From: Leeuwenhoekiella parthenopeia
GTDB lineage: Bacteria; Bacteroidota; Bacteroidia; Flavobacteriales; Flavobacteriaceae
Direction of reading: 5' to 3'
DNA length: 64,000 nucleotides
NCBI RefSeq assembly: GCF_020782115.1
Contig: NZ_JAJGMW010000002.1
Location: 1 to 64,000, forward strand
The position numbers were made by a program, and so were the translations under genes. Under the pieces are notes generated by a model. It was not told the DNA's origin. It made no database searches and was given only the letters and a program-made list of their open reading frames with translations. The number at the start of each line of letters is the position of its first letter. The stretch's first letter is position 1. Shown here one piece after another: positions 9,282 to 19,248 of this stretch.

Positions 9282-10028
9282 ATGATACGATGGATAGGAG
9301 CCATTATTGGTTTTGCCTACCGCGGATTTCTAGGCGCGGTGGCAGGCTACGTAATAGGCATGCTTATAGATAATTTATTTTTCAGCAAACAAAAAACAGG
9401 TCCGGCCTCAGGGCGCAGTCCGTTTGGAGGGCAACAAACAACGGTTACTCCCGGCGATTTTGAACTCAACTTGCTTTCGCTTTGCTCTCTGGTAATCAAG
9501 GCAGACGGGCAGGTGAGTCAGCGGGAGATGGATTATGTGCAGCAGTATTTTGTACAGGCTTACGGGAAAGAGCGTGCTAACGCGACCTTTAGAACCTTTA
9601 ACGAGGTGGTTAAAAAGCGCGAAATCAATGCCCAGCGTATTTGCGCTTACCTCTCTCAGCGCACCCGGCGGGAAGTACGACTGCAAATCGTGCATTTTTT
9701 ATTTGGGATCGCTCAGGCAGACGGCACTGTTTCGGCTTCAGAGGTTAATAAAATCTCTGAAATTGCAGGCTATTTGGGCCTCAGCCGTAATGAGTTTGAG
9801 GGCTTAAAAGCCATGTTCTTTAAAAACGCAGACAGCGCGTACAAAATTTTGGAGATAGACAAGTCGGCCACAGACGCCGAAGTTAAAAAGGCCTACCGCG
9901 AGATGGCCAAAAAATACCATCCTGATAAATTACAACATATGGATGAAGCCTACCGCGCCGGTGCCGAAGAGAAATTCCGCAATGTGCAAAACGCCTATGA
10001 AACCATTCAGAAAGAGCGGGGGATGTAA
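9282..10028 (+). CDS. TerB-like plus DnaJ-domain protein (DjlA-like)
   Basis: A protein of 248 residues. The N-terminus has a glycine-rich membrane segment (about 5-30). A TerB/DjlA-type helical domain (about 60-170) contains two acidic ADGQVS/ADGTVS motifs. The C-terminus is a J domain (184-248) with the HPD triad at 213-215, which stimulates DnaK ATPase. This order matches DjlA-type membrane co-chaperones. ATG at 9282. Confidence 0.85.
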   Translation: MIRWIGAIIGFAYRGFLGAVAGYVIGMLIDNLFFSKQKTGPASGRSPFGGQQTTVTPGDFELNLLSLCSLVIKADGQVSQREMDYVQQYFVQAYGKERANATFRTFNEVVKKREINAQRICAYLSQRTRREVRLQIVHFLFGIAQADGTVSASEVNKISEIAGYLGLSRNEFEGLKAMFFKNADSAYKILEIDKSATDAEVKKAYREMAKKYHPDKLQHMDEAYRAGAEEKFRNVQNAYETIQKERGM

Positions 10029-10265
10029 AACCTGAGAGCCGCAGAATTGCTATTTCGGGTTTTCGGTTTGGTTTATAAGGCGTATTGATCAATCGTTTGC
10101 GCAAAATTATTTGAAAATACCTGATAGCTAAGTTCTTACTTCAGGGCTTTTAGGTTATTTTTAAATCAGGGAAATTTAGGATGCCAAAGTCCATTCAGGC
10201 ACTAAATACAGCTGCCAATGCGTTAGTACCCTAAATTTAACCCTAACCAGAGCCCCCTTTCTGTT

Positions 10266-13200
10266 ATGTCTCAAAGAATTTTACTTTGTAGCGCTTTTCT
10301 TTTCATTTGCTTTTTTACCAAAGCCCAAACCGTTACGGTTGATAGTCCCAGACCTGCCGAAGATTTAGTCAACATCCTTTTTGATGACTCCTGCGCCGAG
10401 ATTTCTAATGTTTCGATCTCTTCAACACAGGCAGCGGGTTATTTCAATAATAACGGTGGTGCATTTCCACTAGCTAACGGCGTGATTTTACGTACCGGTG
10501 TCGCCAGTCTGAGTGCCGGTTCATACACAGGTAATGATGCCGATCTCAGCAGCAGACTCAATTCAAACGGTGACCCGTATTTACAGGATTTAAACGCAAC
10601 ATCCGGAAACACCGGAGCCATTTCAGAAACCAGTTTCCTGGAGTTTGACTTCGTACCCCTCGCCAGTAATTTTAGTTTCAATTTTATTTTCGCTTCTAAC
10701 GAATACGGTGAATGGCAATGTTCTTCTCAGGATATTATGGCCATCGTGCTTACCGATCTGGGAAGCGGGCAGTCTCAAAACCTGGCTGTTACTCCTGCAG
10801 GGGAGCCGGTTGCTGTGCGTAACATCAGGGATCAGCGCAATAATCCTGCGTGTAATGGGATCAATTCAAATTTGTTCAACTCATACGAAGTAAACAATCC
10901 ACAGTCAACCATCAATATGAGAGGCTATACCCAGATGCTTAATGCCTCTTCAAGCCTCACTCCGGGTAATACCTATCGCATACGCATCGCAATCGCAGAT
11001 GCCAATGATGCCGATTTTGACTCAGCCATATTTCTGCAGGGAGGTAGTTTCAATACCAGCGTAAACCTGGGGCCCGATTTTACCCTGTGCAGCGGGGATA
11101 GTGCCACACTCACAACAGATCTTGATGCTTCGGTTTATCAACATCGCTGGCTCTATAATGGTACGGTAATTACGGGTCAGACGGGCAACAGCATCAACAT
11201 AAACCAAAGCGGCACCTATACCGTTAGGGTTACGAACAACGGATGCCTAATAACCGATGAGGTGGTAGTTAACGAACTTTCGGTACGGGAACCCGAAGAT
11301 TTACAGGCCTGCTTCAACGGTGGCCAACCGGCGTCATTTGACCTTACCCTAAATAATGCTTCGACACTGGGTCTGCAAAACAACCAATTTGAAGTGGTGT
11401 ACTATGCTTCTCAGGCAAATCTGAATGCCGGGCAGGCTATTCCGCAAAGCGAAATCACCAATTACCAGAGCTCCGGTAATCAAACCATCTTCATTAGACT
11501 GCGTAATGGCAATACCGGGAATTTTTGTGATGCGGTTTATGATTTCAGGCTTAGCGTTTTGCCGGAAATTCAGATCAGTCAGCCCCAGCCATTAGAGCGC
11601 TGTGCTTCCGGGACTACAGACACTTCTTTTAACCTTACCCAAATCAACAACCGCATTTTAAACGGACAAAACCCGGCAAATTTCAATATAACCTATTACG
11701 AGTCTGAGGCTGATGCCCAAAATGCTACTGCCGAGGTTGCATCGCCTTACATCCTACCTTCAGGTACAAGTAGCCGTACACTTTGGGCTCGAGTGGCTTA
11801 TGCTACCGAAGCAGGTTGTTTTGAGGTTGTATCTTTCGAAATCCTGATCAACAATCCGCCGCCGGTAGACAGTCTTTCGGATGTGTTTACCTGTACTTCG
11901 TACGAACTGCCAACGCTTACCAATGGATCGTATTTTCTGGGGGCAAACGGCACCGGGCAGCGTTTAAATGCCGGTGAAATCATCACCGAAGACACCGAGA
12001 TTTTTATTTATAACGGTCCTGATGCTAATGGTTGCAGCAGTCAGTCTGTTTTTAGCGTAAACATCGTTTCTGATTACGACCTGGCAGAGCGGGAGGCCTG
12101 TGGGGTATTTGAAATTCCGAGTACGCTGGCCGGTGATTTCTACACCCAACCGGGTGGCCCTAATGGATCCGGAAACCGCCTTGCGCCCGGTACAGAGCTC
12201 ACCTCTTCGCAAACTATTTATTTTTACTTTGAAGAAAACGGTACTGTATGTCGTGATGATGCTTTTGCGATCACGGTTTTTCCGTTACCTCCGGTAGATC
12301 AGCCCGAAGGCATCATTGCCTGCACCAGTTATACCTTGCCATCGCTTACAAACGGAAACTATTATACCCAGCCCGATGGTGGAGGTACTCAGCTCAATGC
12401 AGGCCAGGTTATAAGCAATACCCAAACCGTCTATATTTTTAATGACGACAATCGCTGTACTAATGAATATGCCTGGCGCATCTTTATTGTACCACAGTTT
12501 ACCGATGTTACCCGCTGTGGTTCCTATACGCTTCCCAATGTAGAACAGGGTAGTTTTTATACGCAACCCAATGGTGGAGGTACAGTCCTAAGTCCGGGCA
12601 GTGACATCACGACCTCACAAGAGGTTTACTATTTCGTAGAAACCAATTCAGGCACCAATTGTACTTCCGATAGCTCGTTTGAAGTTACTGTGATTGCGAT
12701 ACCTCCGGTAGATTCCTTAGATGACCAGTTGCTGTGTGAAGGCGATGTATATGAACTGCCCGTACTTGCCAACGGGGATTATTTTGATCAGCCCAACAGG
12801 CAGGGAAACCAATACGCCCCGGGTACCGAAATCAGTGAAAGCATCATTTTGTACATCAACAATGAAGTAAACGGTTGTTCAGACGAAACGAGTTTTGAGA
12901 TTGAAGTACGCCCCGCTTTACCTATTGACAACCTTACTTTTGTGTATTCGTGCGAGCCTTATGTGCTTCCCGATTTAATTGACGGAAGCTATTTTACCGA
13001 GTCGCAGGGACAGGGCACGCGCATTGAGCCCGGCACCGTCATAGATGCGACGACCACGATTTACATTTACAACGGTTACGATGATTTCCCCGAATGTTAT
13101 TCGGAAAATGCTTTTGAAATTAATATTCTTTCAGTTACCGTACCGGTTTTTGAAGATGTTGCTGCTTGTGACAGTTATACGCTTCCGCCTCTTGATGAAG

Positions 13201-14330
13201 GCGGTTATTTTACCGAAACTGGAGGCCAGGGGACTCAGCTTGCACCGGGCGATGTAATTACCCAAACGCAGGAACTTTTTATTTATGCCCGTAATGGTAC
13301 GCGCTTCTTTTGTGAAGACGAAAGCAGCTTTACCATCACCGTATCCTCAACTCCGGTATTGACTCCCGAACCTGATGTGGAGCAGTGTGGCAGTTATATC
13401 TTGCCCGATTTACCTCAGGATCAGTTTGTACAGGCGTATTATTTGGGGCCAAATAAACAAAACCCTATTAATCCGGCAGATAATACATTGGCTCCGGGCA
13501 GTTATACGATTTACAAATATGCCGAAGCAGCAGATAACCCCAATTGTTTTGACGAGGATGTATTTGAGGTAACAGTTTATCCTTTGCTTGATTTTACGGT
13601 GGAAGGTGGTACTGTTTGCCGCGATGCCGTTACCGGAGATGTGATCAGTACCACGCTGCTGGAATCAGGCTTGAGTCCTGCGGAATTTTTAGTGAGTTGG
13701 TCTTTAAACGGTACGGTCGTGGGGCAGGGACCGGATTTTGTAGCTTCTGAGGCCGGTGTTTATACCGTTTCTACCGAAAAATTAAATCCTGAAGTTGGAG
13801 CCAATTGTAACTACAACCCCACAACAGTTGAGGTCTTTGAGTCAGCAGTACCGGTTCTGGATGCCGAAGTGAGTCAGCCTTTTGCAGAAACTTCGGTCAT
13901 TGAGGTAAGCGTAACACAGGGTTACGGGACTTATGAATATCAGCTGGATGACGGATTTTTCCAGGAAAACCCGCGTTTTGAAAACGTGCAACCCGGCGTG
14001 CATACGGTGACCGTTCGTGGTGTAAACGGAACCTGCGGCGCGGCGGTCATCGAGGTGGTTGTGATTGATTTTCCAAAGTATTTTACGCCGAATAATGACG
14101 GTTTTAACGATACCTGGAACATCAGCTCCCTGCAGGATTATCCCGAAACACAAATTTTTATCTTCAACCGTTTTGGAAAACTCATCAAGAGCTTACAACC
14201 CAACGCCCCGGGCTGGGACGGTACCTACAACGGGCGCAACCTGCCCTCAGATGACTACTGGTTTTATGTGGAATTTATTTATGAAGAACGCCCTGTTGTT
14301 TTCAAATCCCATTTTACATTGAAGCGGTAG
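10266..14330 (+). CDS. Secreted choice-of-anchor L repeat protein with T9SS type B sorting domain
   Basis: A protein of 1354 residues with a signal peptide (about 1-20, ending TKAQ). The N-terminal third has the choice-of-anchor L pattern (FASNEYGEWQCSSQDI). The central region (about 530-1130) consists of about eight imperfect repeats of 65-80 residues, each with the scheme C-x-Y-x-LP-x-L-x-G-Y-F, G-x-GT-L-x-PG, and IYIYN followed by C. The C-terminus is a gliding-motility/T9SS type B domain (PKYFTPNNDGFNDTW, FNRFGKLI, GWDGTYNG). It is probably exported by the type IX system and attached at the surface. Function is unknown; an adhesin is plausible. Confidence 0.88.
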   Translation: MSQRILLCSAFLFICFFTKAQTVTVDSPRPAEDLVNILFDDSCAEISNVSISSTQAAGYFNNNGGAFPLANGVILRTGVASLSAGSYTGNDADLSSRLNSNGDPYLQDLNATSGNTGAISETSFLEFDFVPLASNFSFNFIFASNEYGEWQCSSQDIMAIVLTDLGSGQSQNLAVTPAGEPVAVRNIRDQRNNPACNGINSNLFNSYEVNNPQSTINMRGYTQMLNASSSLTPGNTYRIRIAIADANDADFDSAIFLQGGSFNTSVNLGPDFTLCSGDSATLTTDLDASVYQHRWLYNGTVITGQTGNSININQSGTYTVRVTNNGCLITDEVVVNELSVREPEDLQACFNGGQPASFDLTLNNASTLGLQNNQFEVVYYASQANLNAGQAIPQSEITNYQSSGNQTIFIRLRNGNTGNFCDAVYDFRLSVLPEIQISQPQPLERCASGTTDTSFNLTQINNRILNGQNPANFNITYYESEADAQNATAEVASPYILPSGTSSRTLWARVAYATEAGCFEVVSFEILINNPPPVDSLSDVFTCTSYELPTLTNGSYFLGANGTGQRLNAGEIITEDTEIFIYNGPDANGCSSQSVFSVNIVSDYDLAEREACGVFEIPSTLAGDFYTQPGGPNGSGNRLAPGTELTSSQTIYFYFEENGTVCRDDAFAITVFPLPPVDQPEGIIACTSYTLPSLTNGNYYTQPDGGGTQLNAGQVISNTQTVYIFNDDNRCTNEYAWRIFIVPQFTDVTRCGSYTLPNVEQGSFYTQPNGGGTVLSPGSDITTSQEVYYFVETNSGTNCTSDSSFEVTVIAIPPVDSLDDQLLCEGDVYELPVLANGDYFDQPNRQGNQYAPGTEISESIILYINNEVNGCSDETSFEIEVRPALPIDNLTFVYSCEPYVLPDLIDGSYFTESQGQGTRIEPGTVIDATTTIYIYNGYDDFPECYSENAFEINILSVTVPVFEDVAACDSYTLPPLDEGGYFTETGGQGTQLAPGDVITQTQELFIYARNGTRFFCEDESSFTITVSSTPVLTPEPDVEQCGSYILPDLPQDQFVQAYYLGPNKQNPINPADNTLAPGSYTIYKYAEAADNPNCFDEDVFEVTVYPLLDFTVEGGTVCRDAVTGDVISTTLLESGLSPAEFLVSWSLNGTVVGQGPDFVASEAGVYTVSTEKLNPEVGANCNYNPTTVEVFESAVPVLDAEVSQPFAETSVIEVSVTQGYGTYEYQLDDGFFQENPRFENVQPGVHTVTVRGVNGTCGAAVIEVVVIDFPKYFTPNNDGFNDTWNISSLQDYPETQIFIFNRFGKLIKSLQPNAPGWDGTYNGRNLPSDDYWFYVEFIYEERPVVFKSHFTLKR

Positions 14331-14397
14331 GCAGAAGGATGCTATTTAGTTCAATTCTAAAATACCCGAAACCCAAAGCATATACCGCAATCTTGAC

Positions 14398-14405
14398 TAA
14401 CTTTG
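14398..14405 (+). promoter_or_regulatory. -7 box before the metal-efflux operon
   Basis: TAACTTTG matches TAnnTTTG and ends only 4 nt before the ATG at 14410, so transcription could begin at or near the start codon (leaderless). No -33 TTG is seen at normal spacing. Confidence 0.4.
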
Positions 14406-14409
14406 AAGT

Positions 14410-14799
14410 ATGCAAAATTTAATTTCGGCAATTCTTTCTATGCTTGTTTTGGCTCAGAGCTTTAGCGTGAGCCTTGCCGACTTTTTGCATATCCCCGATC
14501 TGGTGACGCATTACGAGTACCATCAGGAAAATTTTGGCGATGACCTGCTTAGTTTTATTGAGAAGCATTATGGTGAACTCAAAGAAGAACACCGGCAGGA
14601 ACACGAGGGGCACGATAAGCTTCCTTCGGGGCATCAGCATTCCTGCGCCCACACCGCAGTGGTTTTTTTGAGTACCACACAACTTACACCAGAGCATAAA
14701 AGCATTCCGGCAGATCAGACCTCGGCTAATTACTTTTACCGGGATAATTACCACTTCGCAGCAGTTTCAGGCATCTTTCAGCCTCCCAAAAACGTGTAA
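14410..14799 (+). CDS. Small secreted His-rich protein of the metal-efflux operon
   Basis: A protein of 129 residues with a hydrophobic N-terminal signal-like segment (about 3-22). The central section is rich in His and Glu (for example EEHRQEHEGHDK and GHQHSCAH), suitable for metal binding. It lies 88 bp upstream of the RND pump start on the same strand. Small His-rich proteins of this kind are often found ahead of CusA/CzcA genes in Bacteroidota. A periplasmic metal-binding or sensing role is inferred from context and composition. Confidence 0.75.
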   Translation: MQNLISAILSMLVLAQSFSVSLADFLHIPDLVTHYEYHQENFGDDLLSFIEKHYGELKEEHRQEHEGHDKLPSGHQHSCAHTAVVFLSTTQLTPEHKSIPADQTSANYFYRDNYHFAAVSGIFQPPKNV

Positions 14800-14887
14800 C
14801 ACCCTGGCGTTATTTTTTCGATTCAGGTATTGAAACCTTCTAAACAGGGTTTTAGAACCTGTGTTTTTCACGTTTTACAATTCAACT

Positions 14888-17800
14888 ATGCTTTCTGCAA
14901 TCATTCATTTCAGCATCAGGAATAAACTAATTGTTCTGCTGTTTACTTTTGGCTTAATCGCTTACGGCCTGTATTCACTTACCCAAATATCGGTAGGCGC
15001 TGTGCCTGATGTCACAAACAATCAGGTGCAGGTCATTACGACTTCGCAAAACCTGTCGACCGTAGATATGGAACAGTTCATAACCTATCCGGTTGAGCTT
15101 GAAATGGCCAATCTGCCCGGTGTCAAAGAGATTCGGTCGGTGTCAAAATTCGGACTTTCGGTAGTTACCGTGGTTTTTGAAGATGATATGGGCACGTATT
15201 TACCGCGTCAGCTTTTGGCCGAAAAAATCAAATCGGCCTCTGAGCAAATTCCCGCCAGTTTTGGAACTCCGCAAATGGGTCCCATCACCACCGGTCTGGG
15301 GGAGATTTACCAATACATTCTCGATGTCAAACCGGGTTATGAAGGCAAGTACTCGCCTACCGATCTGCGCAGCATTCAGGACTGGATTGTAAAGCGCCAG
15401 CTTTCGGGCATTCCCGGAGTGGTAGAAATCAATACCTGGGGCGGCTATCTCAAGCAGTATGAGGTCGCGCTCAACACTCAAAAACTGCACGCGATGAACA
15501 TCACTGCCGCAGAAGTTTTTGCAGCGCTTGAAAACAACAACAGCATTGCGGGCGGAGGCTATATTGAGAAAGAAAATCAGGCCTATTTTATTCGCGGCGA
15601 AGGTCTGGCCTCGTCGCTTGAGGATATTGAGCAGATGGTGGTTAAAAACGATAACGGCATTCCCATTTACATCAGGGATGTGGCAACCGTGGGCTTTGGT
15701 CACGCGACCCGTTTTGGCGCCATTACCGGTAACGGCGAGGGCGAAAAAGTGCTGGGACAGGTGATGATGCTTAAAGACGCCAACTCCAAGCAGGTGATAG
15801 ATGCGGTTAAACAGCGGGTCGAAGAAATAAGCTCAACCCTGCCGGAAGGAGTTTACATTAATGCCTTTTTAGACCGAAGTGAACTCATCGCAAAAACCAC
15901 CTTCACCATTACCGAAAATCTGGTTTTGGGATTTTTGATCGTGATTTTTGTGGTGGTTTTACTGCTGGGTAACTGGCGCAGCGGGCTGGTCGTGGCATCG
16001 GTTATTCCCCTATGTCTGCTTTTTGCGATCTCGCTGATGCATATTTTTGATGTGGATGCAAACCTGCTCAGCCTCGGGGCCATAGATTTTGGAATCATCA
16101 TCGACGGTGCGGTAATTATAGTGGAGTTTGTCGCCTACAAAATGGCTCAAAAGCAGGACAGCATAAAAAATCTGAATGCTTCAGAAACCCGTAAACTTAA
16201 AGATCAGATAACCGAAGAAGCAGCCTCAACGATGATGAACTCGGCGGTTTTTGGCCAACTCATCATTCTCATTGTTTTTATTCCCATCCTGTCGCTAAGC
16301 GGGGTTGAAGGCAAAATGTTTATCCCGATGGCGCTGGTTTTCAGCTTTGCGGTAATTGGCGCAATGCTGCTTTGTTTTACCTATGTGCCGGTGGTTTCTT
16401 CCCTGTTTTTAAAAGCCGAAGCGCCATCTGACAAAAATATTTCGGTACGCCTGATGCGCTTTTTGAGACGGCACTACGAACGCTTGCTTGATCGTGCGCT
16501 TAACGCCCGAAGACTGGTGATCGGCCTGGCGGTAGGTCTTTTTGCTGTGGCCGTGTATCTGTTTACGACCATGGGTGGCGAGTTTGTTCCCCAGCTTGAT
16601 GAAGGCGATTTTGTAATTCAGCCCATACTTAAAACCGGAACTTCCCTTGAAGGAACCATTGCCCGTACCACACAGATCGAAAAAATCCTGCTCGACAGTT
16701 TCCCGGAAGTAAAACAGGTGGTAAGCCGCATTGGCGCGGCAGAAGTGCCCACAGACCCGATGTCTATGGAAGACAGCGATGTGATCATTACGCTCAAAGA
16801 TAAGAGTGAGTGGGTGTCTGCAGACTCTAAAGATGAGCTTGCCGCTCGTTTTAAGGAAGCCCTGAGCATCATTCCCGGGATGGATATTGAATTTACCCAG
16901 CCTATTGAGATGCGTTTTAACGAACTCATCACCGGCGTTCGCGCCGATATCGCAATTAAAGTCTTTGGGGAAGACCTCGATATTCTCAACAAAAAAGGCA
17001 ATGAGATCCGGGATTTGATTGAGAATGTGGAAGGAGCCGCAGATATTTCGGTTGAAAAAGTAACCGGTCTGCCGCAGATGAGTGTGAAGTACAACCGGGC
17101 AAAAATCGCGCGCTACGGCCTTAATATTTCAGACTTAAATGATCTGGTAAAAATGGGCTTTGCCGGGGAAGCTGTAGGCAACATTTTTGAAGGTGAAAAG
17201 CGCTTTGACCTGGTCGTGAGACTCGAGCAAAACCAGCGGCAGGACATCGATAATCTTAGGAATCTTTATGTAGACACGCCTCTGGGCGACAAGGTGCGCC
17301 TTAGCGAACTCGCTGATATCAGCTATACCAAAGGCGCGGCCAAAATTTCCCGGGACGAAACCCGGCGCCGCATTGTGGTAGGCGTCAACGTGCGCAACCG
17401 CGATCTCGAGTCGGTAGTTGAGGAGATTCAGCAAATTGTATCCTCAAACGTCAAATTACCCGCGGGCTACAGCATTACCTACGGCGGCCAGTTTGAAAAT
17501 CTGCAAAGTGCGACTTCCCGCTTACAGATTGCCGTCCCCGTCGCGCTTCTGCTCATTTTTATTATGCTGTATTTCGCGTTTAAATCGGTTAAGGAAGCCC
17601 TGCTTATTTTTAGCGCGATCCCGCTGTCAGCGGTGGGTGGGATCTTTTTACTCTGGCTGCGCGGGATGCCCTTTAGCATTTCGGCGGGAGTGGGCTTTAT
17701 CGCTTTGTTTGGGATCGCTGTGCTCAACGGCATCGTGATGCTGGAGCATTTTAAAGAATTAAAGACCAAAGGGATTACCGATATGCGTAAGCTTATCACA

Positions 17801-19216
17801 CAGGGCGCTTCAGACCGGCTTCGGGCCGTCTTGCTTACCGCAACGGCTGCGGCATTGGGCTTTTTGCCTATGGCGGTTTCTACCAATGCCGGTGCCGAAG
17901 TGCAACGACCACTGGCTACGGTGGTTATTGGCGGTCTCATCTCAGCAACCCTACTTACGCTGGTGGTTTTGCCGGTTTTGGTTTCCTGGTTTGATAAGGA
18001 ATTGAAAAATAAGAGTGCCATGAATGTGAAATCTAAAAGCGCCGGGCTGCTGCTCATTTTTATATTGATGGGCGGTCTTGTGCAGGCTCAGGAAGTTTCC
18101 AGCTTTGAGGAGGTGCGCGAACTCGCTTACAAAAGCAATGCGGGTTTAAAAGCGGCAGACCTGCGCAGTGACGAGGCTAATGCAGCGATTGGTAGCGCTT
18201 TCAGCTTTGACAAGACTGAAATTTATTATCATTTTGACGAAAACAATTTGGCCCAAAACAACAGGCCTATTGAGGTATTTGGCGTGAGTCAGACCTTTGC
18301 GTTTCCTACGGTGTATTTTGCGCAGGCCAAAGTAAACCGCGCCAATTATAATCTGGTTGCCACCCGTGCCGAACTCACAAAAATTGAGCTCGAACAAAAC
18401 CTTGCGGAAGCCTATTACCGGCTTCAGTTTGTGTCTGAAAAGCTTCGGTTGTACCAAAACCTGGACAGTATTTATCAAAATTTCGCCTACGCCGCCAAAC
18501 GCCGTTTTGAGTTGGGCGAAAGCAACTACCTCGAGAAAATTTCGGCGCAGGCCAAACAAAAAGAGATTGAAACCCGCCTGAAGCAAATGCAGGAAGACCT
18601 CAAAGCGGCAAACCTGCAATTAAGCAGGCTCGTGCAGACCGATACGCTTGTAGTAGCCATACAGCCTTTGGAGCGCCTGATTCCTGACGGCAATCAAAAC
18701 GTAGCGCTCACCGCCAATGCCTTCTACGATTCGCGTGTAAAACTGGCCGAAGCCCAGCGTAAATTCAGCAGTCAGCAATTGCTCCCCGATCTTACGCTTA
18801 ATTATTTTCAGGGCTCCAACGACGGACTCAACAAAAACCTGATTGGCTATCAGTTTGGGGTGAAAATTCCGCTGTTTTTTAGCGGCAACACTAGCCAGAT
18901 TAAAACGGCCAGGATTGCGGCGGAGGCGGCAGAGCAGGAAGCACTCAATTATAAAATAGGTCTACAAAGCCGGGAAAGCGAATTGCGCAGCGAGCTGAAT
19001 AAATACGCCGAAAGTCTCGTGTATTACGATACCGAGGGTCTTGGGCTTGCGGGCGAACTCGAGAAAACCGCGATTTCCAGCTACAAAAACGGGGAGGTCA
19101 GCTTTTTTGAGTACATCCAGATTCTGCAGCAGGCTTACGAGATCAAACTCAGTTACCTCGAAAGCGTCAACAACTACAATCAGGCAGTTATTAAACTCAA
19201 CTACTTGATTTTATAA
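14888..19216 (+). CDS. CusA/CzcA heavy-metal RND pump fused to a TolC-like channel
   Basis: About 1442 residues. Residues 1 to about 1040 form a complete heavy-metal RND transporter, with the TM4 region GAIDFGIIIDGAVIIVEF and twelve helices. From about 1045 a second module begins with its own signal-peptide-like segment (KSAGLLLIFILMGGLVQAQ), followed by a TolC-type outer-membrane factor (about 1070-1442) with long amphipathic helices. The ATG at 14888 (MLSAIIHFSIRNKL) fits RND starts better than the GTG at 14861. With the adaptor gene downstream it would form a tripartite efflux system for a divalent or monovalent metal. Confidence 0.92.
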   Translation: MLSAIIHFSIRNKLIVLLFTFGLIAYGLYSLTQISVGAVPDVTNNQVQVITTSQNLSTVDMEQFITYPVELEMANLPGVKEIRSVSKFGLSVVTVVFEDDMGTYLPRQLLAEKIKSASEQIPASFGTPQMGPITTGLGEIYQYILDVKPGYEGKYSPTDLRSIQDWIVKRQLSGIPGVVEINTWGGYLKQYEVALNTQKLHAMNITAAEVFAALENNNSIAGGGYIEKENQAYFIRGEGLASSLEDIEQMVVKNDNGIPIYIRDVATVGFGHATRFGAITGNGEGEKVLGQVMMLKDANSKQVIDAVKQRVEEISSTLPEGVYINAFLDRSELIAKTTFTITENLVLGFLIVIFVVVLLLGNWRSGLVVASVIPLCLLFAISLMHIFDVDANLLSLGAIDFGIIIDGAVIIVEFVAYKMAQKQDSIKNLNASETRKLKDQITEEAASTMMNSAVFGQLIILIVFIPILSLSGVEGKMFIPMALVFSFAVIGAMLLCFTYVPVVSSLFLKAEAPSDKNISVRLMRFLRRHYERLLDRALNARRLVIGLAVGLFAVAVYLFTTMGGEFVPQLDEGDFVIQPILKTGTSLEGTIARTTQIEKILLDSFPEVKQVVSRIGAAEVPTDPMSMEDSDVIITLKDKSEWVSADSKDELAARFKEALSIIPGMDIEFTQPIEMRFNELITGVRADIAIKVFGEDLDILNKKGNEIRDLIENVEGAADISVEKVTGLPQMSVKYNRAKIARYGLNISDLNDLVKMGFAGEAVGNIFEGEKRFDLVVRLEQNQRQDIDNLRNLYVDTPLGDKVRLSELADISYTKGAAKISRDETRRRIVVGVNVRNRDLESVVEEIQQIVSSNVKLPAGYSITYGGQFENLQSATSRLQIAVPVALLLIFIMLYFAFKSVKEALLIFSAIPLSAVGGIFLLWLRGMPFSISAGVGFIALFGIAVLNGIVMLEHFKELKTKGITDMRKLITQGASDRLRAVLLTATAAALGFLPMAVSTNAGAEVQRPLATVVIGGLISATLLTLVVLPVLVSWFDKELKNKSAMNVKSKSAGLLLIFILMGGLVQAQEVSSFEEVRELAYKSNAGLKAADLRSDEANAAIGSAFSFDKTEIYYHFDENNLAQNNRPIEVFGVSQTFAFPTVYFAQAKVNRANYNLVATRAELTKIELEQNLAEAYYRLQFVSEKLRLYQNLDSIYQNFAYAAKRRFELGESNYLEKISAQAKQKEIETRLKQMQEDLKAANLQLSRLVQTDTLVVAIQPLERLIPDGNQNVALTANAFYDSRVKLAEAQRKFSSQQLLPDLTLNYFQGSNDGLNKNLIGYQFGVKIPLFFSGNTSQIKTARIAAEAAEQEALNYKIGLQSRESELRSELNKYAESLVYYDTEGLGLAGELEKTAISSYKNGEVSFFEYIQILQQAYEIKLSYLESVNNYNQAVIKLNYLIL

Positions 19217-19248
19217 ACTCAGGCAACACACTATCTATACATAAGAAT

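Noticed and set aside
14861..14887. GTG start for the RND pump
   Set aside because: It adds nine residues not seen at RND N-termini; ATG 14888 begins directly before the first helix.
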